Below, piece by piece: positions 19,501 to 26,189 of a stretch of DNA of 53,307 nt. This DNA is from Methanobacteriota archaeon. Lineage in GTDB: Archaea > Thermoplasmatota > Poseidoniia > Poseidoniales > Poseidoniaceae. The position numbers and the translations under genes are program-made. The stretch spans positions 1-53,307 of the forward strand of contig PBDU01000004.1 of NCBI GenBank assembly GCA_002718195.1. Direction: 5' to 3'. The notes beneath the pieces were generated by a model that was not told where the DNA came from, made no database searches, and worked only from the letters and a program-made list of their open reading frames with translations. The number at the start of each line of letters is the position of its first letter. Within the stretch, counting starts at the first letter, position 1.

Positions 19501-19826
19501 CTAATTTTGAGCAGAGTTTAGAGCCGAATCAAGTAGTTATTTTCACGTGGACAATTGAAGTATTCAAGAGTGGCGAATTAGGTTTGGAGATACATTTTGA
19601 AGGTACTAATCAATCAGTTCCTGTCGTGATCGCTGAGGTTCCAGACAATCAAGCGGATTCATCGGGAGAAAATATCGCAATCACAGGATCAATTATTCTA
19701 GCGATTATTCTAGGGTTGATGGTCGTGATGGTTATTAGGATTCAAAGAAAAGACAATCTCAGCAATCATTTCGAGCGAAAAGAGTTTGATTACGGTGAAT
19801 TTGAAAATAGCACCGAGGAAGAATGA
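13539..19826 (+). CDS. Giant surface protein, 2095 residues
   Basis: The longest gene in the window. A signal peptide (residues about 7-28) and a single C-terminal TM helix (about 2050-2070) with a 25-residue charged tail define a type I surface protein. The extracellular part is Asn/Ser-rich with many NxS/T sequons. In the first third, repeated beta-sandwich modules of the MAM/immune-inhibitor-A accessory type carry 'sxDxGxxW' and 'GW(Y)xDD(x)G' motifs (for example GWEGMIIDDVGI and ESHGWYVDDAGVEV). An EF-hand loop, DLDQDGEIDAEE, lies at 1472-1483. CARDB-like segments occur near the end. No peptidase motif was found, so adhesion or surface structure is more likely than proteolysis. GGAGG precedes the ATG by 8 bases. 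Confidence 0.8.
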   Translation: MRTFKQNHKAFLLIGLMIFSIYAPVFSASKTHYDSPNQPTNPMVEYPNESFFSDNLTIPKNHSIDSAEFHLTPLWGYEEYNGTYFNSDWGNSFTRGTANRTSSLSYSGDLTLQTNSSVGSLTDFETSVAQAVNWFSTGKDNSVWKVENLSQNNSLSNLVGTGLDLPDNASDQSHVLSTNAFGALNSNSASCLASPTQVIEMTAFDLTLTFDLWMALGDDDISWLEYRIESGNWQTLPISQGYSHQVDSSLYQASNLPVSAWNGSTSDWERVEVDLSSILNPVTDRFYDFRYCFATSNSNVARAGIFIDNLSIYDAGTPNGAWLHGNLSGDYSPNAEGWLHFPLNLSSYNNNSRLYLETNWDIEGGNNDQMTTWISLDNGSNWILLSPYPGHPGFGVSHNGLTYMQESFQWIPIQYSIPPSAFSHNNSSSALLGFWVQTDNIKNHGGNAGSGWEGMIIDDVGIIEDFGLVSEERHVLMEFNQTPSYQNGSSTGWLRNISGLANDWQYIRSQNAHPENWRNESFESQTNGPPGWTVQTLRGSEWSIGPTSNSSNWGPGYWPSGNNGAGIVLNGKYAANSWTHLISPTYVIPENSTARVSFKSWVCTEPNWDGGAVSISQDDGETWWFIPLDAPNFHDVRSTANVYSPLYGEGIFDGSQVPNGCLYPHQFASKSTDVSNLSGEEIRVRFSFFSDTYVESHGWYVDDAGVEVDVFETTGSWTSPSIYPNPTFGYGVFDAQLSLPNSTSINFTLLDHNGSKISDLSLGQSIDLDVEKYPSVSIKADFFTQDWLVTPRIETIGMGSNVYLTPSHFIHSQLNSSSAWDFSQTNLAPSGALRGDTTTAMPLSLESSPCLNEGFSMQGYGTISNSVINMARSSGMTTQVNSNSGFNASYLQPSFNPDYPPSIYLDSGNALSGLEIEFNCISGSTEKILTQFSGHELLNTSGYSPTFVKNFDLSHNSLNLVQVSNASVSQLSGNFELSFTTFVDSTFDSYSFNQNQINIGDERLITFSIESDQGSVINLNNGISEHQIFGDQKISQHFASANCTEIEQINLEIRLSECLVDIHIQATDSFKIYDFSAVGLHEEFTIYPDLDVLNSVFEGKSAQTDSNNSYVQIEILSTGQNIGHYLGWNITSSPKMNLDITQIPTQTWLPETNVRVKATATREIPYNSENTAPSLISAQISLSPSPNISDSLVTIEFVDLDTTPRIRQIQGAGLAQFEQDFSSISCQITTCDFDLTLNSTWLLDDIDQAYWFFSAWDEDQLNAGPIMDTHISISKSVLNDAEIFNFQAFDDFGNNLGDSSQPFYPIFMKSSANISVSANVRFAGVNSGYLQAGQATVGIDIYRKSDLQNPISALQTITGSGGLITAVLQVPQGLQPGEEFIIIPSIISCSNAMLAPSSCGDQTNEDVKVVLRYDDVQPMVNSLQILDSGFEYPADGHVMMEGQNIALRANISDDQALAEAIRVWTWLEAVDDLDQDGEIDAEEYNYQVLQIEVGATNQTIDLPLISYSDVLPSSANQGRASIAITGMDYARNPFTNAGELGNETLDLATIYVQRRAPTTIANEYFSLNRENGLLLPGSMHTFSMQLTDGNGLDSLDSVVLMLMGRDNPDDCSIHYNIPLDEYDFDDSCFLYPPRFRSQQVGITQTFDVYFDFELTWEKAELIAGMDFTPGVIVNDEGQDLGLGITQLSGLTWTTQVESELRLTKFQDTVSPYGQEYDGTIYINRDDLLRFEFDVFYKGTEVTAKNLPHNVSLNWRSNDGFTTVNGSTDVNNFGRATIRIPLDSQQWIRNTGILYFESLSWAALQIAPISYSVIIDENVPRLVIPPGEFSEVRSDQIENFRFNISVQDAELVRQEPIIMNWHWTRAGMIIDSSDDNSFAVPMIDSGLWSGEVNLDPRGFDFREGDHITIWFDAFDMSGKRVQGIGSMEMPLNLDYNIISFEPVLTSVIANPYRPSFGEDVNITVELENQGVLAGEVNLSLRDQQGNIYANFEQSLEPNQVVIFTWTIEVFKSGELGLEIHFEGTNQSVPVVIAEVPDNQADSSGENIAITGSIILAIILGLMVVMVIRIQRKDNLSNHFERKEFDYGEFENSTEEE

Positions 19827-19830
19827 GGGT

Positions 19831-19838
19831 AATATACA
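19831..19838 (+). promoter_or_regulatory. TATA box for tRNA-Leu
   Basis: AATATACA lies about 35 bases before the tRNA 5' end. It is the only TATA-like element between the giant surface gene and the tRNA and fits independent transcription of the tRNA. Confidence 0.5.
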
Positions 19839-19869
19839 AAAATAGACCCCTAGACCGCTGACATACAAA

Positions 19870-19954
19870 GCCGGGGTACCCGAGTGGTCAAAGGGGGTGG
19901 ATTCAAGCTCCTCTGCATAATGCTTCGCAGGTTCAAATCCTGTCCCCGGCACCA
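19870..19954 (+). tRNA. tRNA-Leu (anticodon CAA)
   Basis: A cloverleaf can be drawn by hand. The acceptor GCCGGGG/CCCCGGC is perfect, with A73 and an encoded CCA (19952-19954). The D arm contains GAGTGGTCAAA. The anticodon loop TTCAAGC gives CAA, reading UUG. The T arm is GCAGG-TTCAAAT-CCTGT. A long variable region (TGCATAATGCTTC) with a short GCA/TGC stem marks a class II tRNA. The anticodon stem GTGGA/TCCTC has a U-U mismatch at 28-42, mildly unusual. No intron is seen. Confidence 0.93.
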
Positions 19955-20021
19955 ATAACCTACTGATTATAACTCCAATTCTTGGGATTAAATTCAATTC
20001 ATCACGCTAGTACCGGGTGCT

Positions 20022-20897
20022 ATGCGTGTTCTATTACTGGGGTCTTCTGGCTTCATCGGACAAAGCATTGCAAGTTCGGCACCTGACAATATTCACGTCA
20101 CTGGAACCTACAAATCTAGGGCATCCTTGGCTAAAGGAAATGAAAAAATACAACTTGATTTTCTGAGTACAGAGATTGATTGGAGCAAGTTAATCGATGG
20201 TTATGATTGTATCATCGTTGCTGCAAGAGCCAATTCAACTGACCCCAAATCTAGAACAGATTTGTCAAAAAATGCTTCTATGTCCTTCGAAAATTTGTTG
20301 TCTGCGATCAACTCAACCACAGAAAAGAAGAATTTGATAGTGATTAATGGAAGTCTTAGCTATGGTGATAGAGGCGATGAATTGGTAAAATCTGATTTTG
20401 AAGTTAATCCAACTGGTTTTGCAAAATCATATGCTATTGCGGAAGCGCCTTTCCGAAAATATCATTCCAATGGGGGAAGAATAGCAATAATCAGAGCACC
20501 ATGGGTTTTAGGTAAAGGGTCATGGTATGAACAGATGTATGATTCGATGGATCATATACCAGTTCTCGCTAAAGGAGAGCAGTGGATGTCAATAATTACT
20601 CTAGAAGATTTATCTAAGTACATATGGGATTGTGTGGAAAATGAATCAATAGGGATTTTTCATCCCAAGTTGACCTACAGATGTATTCAAAAGGAATTTG
20701 CAAGCATTGTTGCAGGGATTACAGAGAAGAAAACTAGAGATTATGGCTTTTTCAGACTTTTAGGTTGGGATAAACAGATGAAGGAATCTGTAGTTGCTTC
20801 AATAAGACTAGATGATCAGAGAGGCGATGTTTCAGAAAATCTTGAATCAAAGAATAATTTAATTCAATATTTGCAAATTATTCACTCAGATTTCTGA
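20022..20897 (+). CDS. Extended SDR / NAD-dependent epimerase-reductase-like protein
   Basis: A 291-residue Rossmann-fold protein beginning with the nucleotide-binding motif GSSGFIG (residues 7-13). A mid-protein 'NGSLSYGD' corresponds to the catalytic Ser/Thr region of RmlD/GalE-like extended SDRs, and RAPWVLGKG follows as in sugar-nucleotide reductases. The expected YxxxK reads Y-A-I-A-E, so the catalytic lysine appears replaced. It may use a shifted lysine or be non-catalytic. The adjacent methyltransferase, nucleotidyltransferase-fold and GT-C-like genes suggest sugar or glycan metabolism. It overlaps the convergent methyltransferase gene by 16 bases. Confidence 0.75.
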   Translation: MRVLLLGSSGFIGQSIASSAPDNIHVTGTYKSRASLAKGNEKIQLDFLSTEIDWSKLIDGYDCIIVAARANSTDPKSRTDLSKNASMSFENLLSAINSTTEKKNLIVINGSLSYGDRGDELVKSDFEVNPTGFAKSYAIAEAPFRKYHSNGGRIAIIRAPWVLGKGSWYEQMYDSMDHIPVLAKGEQWMSIITLEDLSKYIWDCVENESIGIFHPKLTYRCIQKEFASIVAGITEKKTRDYGFFRLLGWDKQMKESVVASIRLDDQRGDVSENLESKNNLIQYLQIIHSDF

Positions 20898-21682
20898 TAT
20901 ACGTAAAGGCTGTACTCTCCTAGATTCCAGAAAGGTGTTATTTGAAGTATTGAATCGATTTTGTAAAATAATTTACTCCTAAAACCCCCTTCTGGAGCCC
21001 AATGATGCCTGTACCAAGCCGGATGAGTAATACAGTAACCCAACCGAAATTTCCGCTTCAAATGTTTCCTAAAAATTCTATGAATCTGTGTTGCAGAATA
21101 ACATTTTGATGCCAAAAAGCGAGTAGGTGAATAACCACCCCAAATCTTTTTCAAACGCGAAAATGCCTTTGAAGGTCTCAATGTAGCCAAGTTCCATAAT
21201 ATCTCAAAAGCATACCATTTGTTGACAAATGTTGCAACGATCCTGCCATTGGGTTTGAGCACTTTTGATAACTCTTCAATCGCATTATCTAATTCAGCAC
21301 AAGTGTTCAATGCACCAAAGAAGACGTAAACAGTATCAATTGAATTCGGCTCCAAATATTGCAGCACATCCTCTGGTCCACCTAACAATGGATTCATTTT
21401 TTTGTGAAATTCGGTTTTATCTCTAACAATTCTGTAGAATTCTGGAGTTATATCTAAGCCGCTAACCTGTTTCACATCATCTATTTTTGAAAACCAAACC
21501 ATATCTAATCCAGGACCATATCCAATTTCTAAAAGATGCTCAAACTCACCTTTCAGTACAATATCTCGAAATTGATTTCGCAAATGCTTCAAGACATGGT
21601 TCTCATTTGCCCTGGATTCAAAACTTTCAGCCTCCTCATCATAATAATCAGCTACTGATTTATGATATTCTGCAGATTCCAT
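20882..21682 (-). CDS. Class I SAM-dependent methyltransferase
   Basis: A 266-residue protein with motif I EIGYGPGLD (residues 52-60), an acidic residue after strand 2 (D77 in SGLDITPEF), the post-I segment and a motif near LKPNGRIVATF. It transfers methyl from S-adenosylmethionine to an unidentified substrate. The basic, aromatic C-terminal region (RHHWAPEGGF and onward) could bind a lipid or glycan. Its ATG overlaps the stop of the upstream nucleotidyltransferase-fold gene by one base (TAATG), implying translational coupling and a shared pathway. Confidence 0.85.
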   Translation of the reverse strand: MESAEYHKSVADYYDEEAESFESRANENHVLKHLRNQFRDIVLKGEFEHLLEIGYGPGLDMVWFSKIDDVKQVSGLDITPEFYRIVRDKTEFHKKMNPLLGGPEDVLQYLEPNSIDTVYVFFGALNTCAELDNAIEELSKVLKPNGRIVATFVNKWYAFEILWNLATLRPSKAFSRLKKIWGGYSPTRFLASKCYSATQIHRIFRKHLKRKFRLGYCITHPAWYRHHWAPEGGFRSKLFYKIDSILQITPFWNLGEYSLYVYQKSE

Positions 21683-22530
21683 TAAATAGCCTCCATGGCT
21701 TTCGAATATTCATGCTCTATGCGCTTTTTGTGGGCATTTTCATGCCCTCTGCAGACTGATTTTGAATAAATAGCCTCATCTGACTTTGAAATTGTCAACT
21801 GCTTTATTCTTCTATTTGCTTCCCAGTTTTCGATAATCGATCCAATCAATGGTAATCTCATCACCGACCACCACCAAGGATAGTCTCGCGTTTGTTCTAT
21901 TTCGAACAGCCCCTTCTTTCCAGCGTTAGGAAGGATATTTTGCACCCACTTGTTTGACTCATATAAATCAGAAATCCCTGTATCATCCTTTATTGGAATA
22001 ATCCTCATCATCTCTCTTGCCCCATATACACTGTGCTCGAATTCTAAGGAATCATTTGCTAAAACCATATTCGGGCACAGCAATCTACCCTTGGGATGCT
22101 TATGAGAGAGGTATATTGCTAATGCTCTAACCCTCCAAACCCAGCCTGGTTTGGTAATGATTAGAATGTCAACATCTCCGCCCTCTTCATTTACTCCTGC
22201 AGCAATAGAACCAGTGATTGCAAGCCCTGTTATTTGTTTTGTTGACTTTAAGATTGAGAGCACTTCTTTTGTCTGTTCAATGTGCTTATTTGCACGCATT
22301 TTGCTTTTATTCAATTCAGTATTTATTGGATATTTGTCGGAAATAACAACTCCATTTGAAACACTTATTTTTGGACTCGTTTCGATGAATTTAACCAGTT
22401 GTTCAGGCTCCGTTTTTACCTGTAAGTTTTCTATTAAATCCTCAAGGGTTGGGTGGAAATTAAAGATGCTCGACCAAGCCAAAACTTCGTCCACAGCATC
22501 TTTCAAACTGCCCTTGAACTGATAAGCCAT
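21682..22530 (-). CDS. Nucleotidyltransferase-fold protein
   Basis: A 282-residue protein. An N-terminal helical region is followed by the pol-beta nucleotidyltransferase signature: GS at 107-108 and DVD at 119-121 (ITGSIAAGVNEEGGDVDILI). These are the residues that bind nucleotide phosphate and two metals in MNT/ANT-type enzymes. A C-terminal basic helical region follows. The size and adjacent methyltransferase argue against a small MNT antitoxin. The substrate is not known; a sugar, lipid or RNA target is possible. A TATA-like TTATTATAC (about 22553-22561, minus strand) lies about 26 bases before the start, suggesting a leaderless mRNA for this two-gene unit. Confidence 0.78.
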   Translation of the reverse strand: MAYQFKGSLKDAVDEVLAWSSIFNFHPTLEDLIENLQVKTEPEQLVKFIETSPKISVSNGVVISDKYPINTELNKSKMRANKHIEQTKEVLSILKSTKQITGLAITGSIAAGVNEEGGDVDILIITKPGWVWRVRALAIYLSHKHPKGRLLCPNMVLANDSLEFEHSVYGAREMMRIIPIKDDTGISDLYESNKWVQNILPNAGKKGLFEIEQTRDYPWWWSVMRLPLIGSIIENWEANRRIKQLTISKSDEAIYSKSVCRGHENAHKKRIEHEYSKAMEAI

Positions 22531-22602
22531 TCCAACAAAGCCTCGTAATTACTGTTAGTATAATAATCAAATAGTTAACATGCTATTCATAGAAGCCATG
22601 AA

Positions 22603-24516
22603 ATGAACCTATCGCTCCCCATAGGATGTATGGGCGAGAAATGCAGCACTGCTCATACAATATCTCTCCAATTGATGCCAATTTTAATGATTCTAGGAGC
22701 GATAATGTCGCTTGGTGCTAGTTTTTTCATTCCACCTATAATCTTGATTATTTTTTCATTTATGGTGGTTTTTTACTGGATTAGCACCCTCAAAAATCCT
22801 GAATTTAGATTAGAAGATTTACGATTTGCTATCGTCCCTCTAGCAATAATTGCTACCGGATACCTCACTCTACATGATAACCTTCCAGCATTTTATGATC
22901 AAGCTTACCATCTCCAAATTTCTAATCGCATTTTAGACAGATGGGCTTGGGAGCCAACTCATCAAGGCATGAGTTATTCATTCAGGCCAGAAATAGTATC
23001 AGGCATAGCAGCAATTGAGATGTGGATAACCGGTTCTGTGAACTCAGTCATTTTCACGCCAACATTATTTTTGCTTGCTTGTGCCTACTCAATCCAACAT
23101 ATAGCCGAGAAGTTTAGCAGCAAGCAACTTGGTTTCCTGGCTGCAGTTATATTCTGCTTTTTTCCAGTAGTCGTTTCTTTTGGGAGGACCATGCTCCTTG
23201 ATGTTGCAGTGGCTGGTATGATTATTTCAGTAATACATCACCTGCTTATAATCATTGAAGGAGGTTCTGAGAAATCATTTCTAGTCCTTGGTATATTATC
23301 TGGAATAATTGGCTTGACTAAGTATCCATATCTGTATTTTGGTGGAATGATTTGTTTAGTACTAGTCGCTAAACAAATGAAAAATCAAGCAAAGTTTGTT
23401 GGATTAGGTTATTGCGCAATACTGGGTCTATTTTTTATCAAGAATCTAATTCATACGGGCTCAATTATAGGTCCAATGCAATCACAGATCTTTGGAACAT
23501 TTGCGAGTATGGAGGCAATATCAAGTGATAGCGTGACATATACTCCAAATAATTTCATTTCCGAACTTTATCAAGAATGGACTTTTGTGACTTTGTGTTT
23601 ATCGATTTATGGTACAGCATTAATCATCAAAAATAATAAAGATTTTTTCTTATATTCTTGGCTTTGTATATTACCTGCAATACTGCTTCACGGGTTTATT
23701 TTGAACTTCGGTGAAGTTCGCTACTCTACTCCTTGGATTGCTTTAATCTGCATTGGAATACCGGGATCAATACATTATTCCAATTTCGAATTCGGAAATA
23801 AAGCAGCAGATTCTAAAATTCCCTCTATCATGATACTTGTTTTGCTCCTACTATCTTCTAACTCTGTTATTGCAAACACAAACGAAACTTTTGAATCATC
23901 AGAGAAATTGTACCAATTTCGGATTGATTGGATGAATATATATGAGCAGACTGGTAAGATATTAGAGGATGATTCGGTGATCATTACTGGCTCAGATATA
24001 ACTATTGGACTTCACTCGCAAACAGAATCATATCGTCCAGAGGACCAAAATTATCCATATCTCCAAGCCATTGATAAATTTGAGGCGACCCATATTTTCA
24101 CCCAAGACAGAAGGTATAGATTTGATATAGATGTGAATGAATCATTTCTTTTTGGGTCCCCAATTGAGCCAGTATCTGCGATATCTGTAAATGGGGAAAC
24201 AGGCAGGATTTGGGAAGTTAACCATAGCAGATTGGAACAAGCAGATTATTGGCAAAATAACTCCCTTGATATTGATGCCAGTATCCAAAGTGGAGATTTT
24301 GTCTGGGTCTCCTCAGGAATAGATTTCGAATTACCTGATAATGTTGCTATATTCAGGATTTTAGCCACGGGGTCTGAACTTGACTTGGATGAATTATTTG
24401 ATGCACACATAACCCCATCCCTGCTTATGTGCGATTCTCAATTATCTTGTTCTTCGATTGATAGATCCGAACATATCGAGGAAAATTGGGCTTTTTGGGT
24501 TTCACTTGAAAATTAA
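22603..24516 (+). CDS. Polytopic GT-C (PMT/GT39-like) glycosyltransferase candidate
   Basis: A 637-residue membrane protein with roughly 10-12 hydrophobic segments in the first 430 residues and a soluble, probably extracytoplasmic C-terminal domain of about 200. After the second TM a loop contains FYDQAYHL (D99, H103) and then RPE. An acidic residue in the first outer loop is the catalytic feature of GT-C transferases that use polyprenyl-phosphate sugars. FGRTMLLDVAVAG in TM4-5 resembles PMT-family sequences. It probably glycosylates surface proteins or lipids, which fits the many NxS/T sequons in nearby surface proteins. It is divergent from the nucleotidyltransferase-fold gene. Confidence 0.7.
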   Translation: MNLSLPIGCMGEKCSTAHTISLQLMPILMILGAIMSLGASFFIPPIILIIFSFMVVFYWISTLKNPEFRLEDLRFAIVPLAIIATGYLTLHDNLPAFYDQAYHLQISNRILDRWAWEPTHQGMSYSFRPEIVSGIAAIEMWITGSVNSVIFTPTLFLLACAYSIQHIAEKFSSKQLGFLAAVIFCFFPVVVSFGRTMLLDVAVAGMIISVIHHLLIIIEGGSEKSFLVLGILSGIIGLTKYPYLYFGGMICLVLVAKQMKNQAKFVGLGYCAILGLFFIKNLIHTGSIIGPMQSQIFGTFASMEAISSDSVTYTPNNFISELYQEWTFVTLCLSIYGTALIIKNNKDFFLYSWLCILPAILLHGFILNFGEVRYSTPWIALICIGIPGSIHYSNFEFGNKAADSKIPSIMILVLLLLSSNSVIANTNETFESSEKLYQFRIDWMNIYEQTGKILEDDSVIITGSDITIGLHSQTESYRPEDQNYPYLQAIDKFEATHIFTQDRRYRFDIDVNESFLFGSPIEPVSAISVNGETGRIWEVNHSRLEQADYWQNNSLDIDASIQSGDFVWVSSGIDFELPDNVAIFRILATGSELDLDELFDAHITPSLLMCDSQLSCSSIDRSEHIEENWAFWVSLEN

Positions 24517-24581
24517 TCTAATTAAACTGTAGAGGTTCTTTAACCTAAATACAAAGGAATGATGTATTGAATACCCTTAGT

Positions 24582-25379
24582 ATGGTCGTGCAAGAGGATA
24601 TTGAATCTGTTTTACATTTACTTGCGGACGCAGCCTCAGAGCAGAGTATGCAATTTTTCAGAGAGAAAAACAGTGTTGAAAATAAGTGGGAGACAGGATT
24701 CGACCCAGTTACTCAAGCGGATAAAAATGCAGAAATCGCGATTCGTAAAGTGCTTGCAGAACAAAGACCAGATGACGCAATTCTGGGTGAAGAGTTTGGT
24801 CTCACAGAAGGCAAAAACGAACTAACATGGGTTCTTGATCCAATAGATGGCACTCGCTCATTTATTCTGGGTCAACCTACTTGGGGAACTTTAGCCGCAC
24901 TTTGCAATGAAAGTGGACCAATTTGGGGGATTATGGACCAACCTTTCACAAATGAACGTTTTATTGGCGGACCCAACATTGCTAAAATGTTTCATAATGG
25001 AGCAGAAATTCCTCTCAAGACGAGGGCTTGTTCAGAAATTTCGAAGGCACACATCGTATTTCCATCATCCTACAGAAAGGAAATACGTCCTATCGCAGGA
25101 AAGTTATCTGAAATTTATGATTCTGCCGAACTAGGGCGTGCTAGCGGTGACTGCTACAGGTATGCTCTGATTGCCATGGGTGGCTTGGATGCTGTAATTG
25201 ATATGGGGCTGCAATCTTACGATATCTGTGCTATGATTCCAATAGTTGAATCTGCGGGAGGAATCGTTACTGACTGGGATGGAAATCCATGTCATGATGG
25301 TGGCAAAATTTTGGCTTGTGGAGACAAGCAATTGCACTCTAAGTTAGTGGAAGTCCTGTCAAAAATCAACCAAGGATAG
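24582..25379 (+). CDS. Inositol monophosphatase-family phosphatase, HisN-like
   Basis: About 265 residues. The metal-site motifs are intact: DPVTQADKNAE, GEEFG, WVLDPIDGTRSF and YDICAMIPIVESAGG. GQPTWGTLAAL after the DPIDGT box is typical of the HisN branch (histidinol-phosphate phosphatase) rather than of inositol or FBP phosphatases. It likely dephosphorylates histidinol phosphate, but no other his gene lies nearby, so the substrate is inferred from similarity only. The ATG at 24582 fits a TATA-like CTAAATAC about 30 bases upstream. An in-frame TTG at 24567 with AAGGA before it is the alternative. It overlaps the convergent phosphatase gene by 14 bases. Confidence 0.82.
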   Translation: MVVQEDIESVLHLLADAASEQSMQFFREKNSVENKWETGFDPVTQADKNAEIAIRKVLAEQRPDDAILGEEFGLTEGKNELTWVLDPIDGTRSFILGQPTWGTLAALCNESGPIWGIMDQPFTNERFIGGPNIAKMFHNGAEIPLKTRACSEISKAHIVFPSSYRKEIRPIAGKLSEIYDSAELGRASGDCYRYALIAMGGLDAVIDMGLQSYDICAMIPIVESAGGIVTDWDGNPCHDGGKILACGDKQLHSKLVEVLSKINQG

Positions 25380-26079
25380 CATCTACGAGAGGCTTGAATG
25401 TATCTCCGTGCATATATGGGGATTCAACATCAGCCAATTTTTTGATTTCCTCAAACGCTCCTCCGACCGCTACAGACCAATTTGCAAGTTCAAACATGCT
25501 AATATCGTTAGGTGCATCACCAACAACTAGCAAATCTCTCTCTGTGAGTCCCATTTTGTCTAAAATCACTTTCAAACCTTCTCCTTTCGAAAGTTGAGGC
25601 TCCATTAAATGAATCGCAAAACCAGTTCTTACAACCTCTAAGTGGCTCCATTTGTCATCACTCATCAATTCCCTAATAGTTTCCAAATCTTCATTAGGAA
25701 ATAAGCACCATTCGCTTTCTCTCCAATCATTTGATCTAATTCCTTTTGGCCTAAGTTCAGGCATTTCTTGCGCAAGATAAGACGCAGCTTCCTTTGCGGT
25801 CTCGGCTTTTGCTCTCAAGATTGGATCTCCCCAGTCAGGGTGCCATATCACTCCTCCATTCTCACAACACATCGGCCCCGAAAGCCCGATGAATCTCCAA
25901 AGTCCGTATGTAATCGGCCTAACATTTCCAGTAGCGAGCGTCACAGGAATGCCTGCCCTTTCCAACTTTCTCAGCGCTTCAATTGCCTCTAAATTTAGAA
26001 CTTTATTACCATCAGTAAGAGTGCCATCGATATCGACTGCAACCAACTTTGGTTTCCAACCATCAGGTAACCAGTCCAT
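25366..26079 (-). CDS. Archaeal phosphoglycolate phosphatase (HAD, Cof-like)
   Basis: A 237-residue HAD phosphatase. Motif I is DIDGTLTD (nucleophile D16, acid D18), motif II is TLATGN, the motif III lysine lies in SKGEGLKVIL, and motif IV is GDAPNDISM. The size and C2 cap match archaeal phosphoglycolate phosphatases of the Thermoplasma TA0175 type. It removes phosphate from 2-phosphoglycolate, a by-product of DNA repair or oxygenase activity. Other HAD substrates are possible. It converges on the HisN-like gene and is divergent from the metal ATPase gene. Confidence 0.87.
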   Translation of the reverse strand: MDWLPDGWKPKLVAVDIDGTLTDGNKVLNLEAIEALRKLERAGIPVTLATGNVRPITYGLWRFIGLSGPMCCENGGVIWHPDWGDPILRAKAETAKEAASYLAQEMPELRPKGIRSNDWRESEWCLFPNEDLETIRELMSDDKWSHLEVVRTGFAIHLMEPQLSKGEGLKVILDKMGLTERDLLVVGDAPNDISMFELANWSVAVGGAFEEIKKLADVESPYMHGDTFKPLVDAILG

Positions 26080-26144
26080 GATTTATGCATCAAAACCAAG
26101 TTCAAGAAATTAGTGTACGCAAATTCCAGATTTTCGTTAGTTGT

Positions 26145-26159
26145 GCTATACACAAAAAT
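26145..26159 (+). promoter_or_regulatory. TATA-like element for P1B ATPase gene
   Basis: GCTATACACAAAAAT lies 30-45 bases before the ATG at 26190. It supports that start and argues against the upstream in-frame ATG at 26085, which sits almost at the start of the divergent phosphatase gene. Confidence 0.45.
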
Positions 26160-26189
26160 ATTGATGAATCTCAACTAATCCCCAATGAC

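Noticed and set aside
19710..19997. Open frame on the minus strand across the tRNA with 'PGTGFEPAKHYAEE'-like text
   Set aside because: It is the well-known spurious antisense translation of a tRNA-Leu/Ser gene; it overlaps the tRNA and the 3' end of the giant surface gene.
21682..22530. MNT antitoxin of a HEPN-MNT pair
   Set aside because: The protein is far longer than MNT antitoxins, and its coupled partner is a methyltransferase, not a HEPN protein.
26085..26189. 35-codon N-terminal extension of the P1B ATPase
   Set aside because: A TATA-like element lies inside it and no conserved sequence is present; the ATG at 26190 is better placed.
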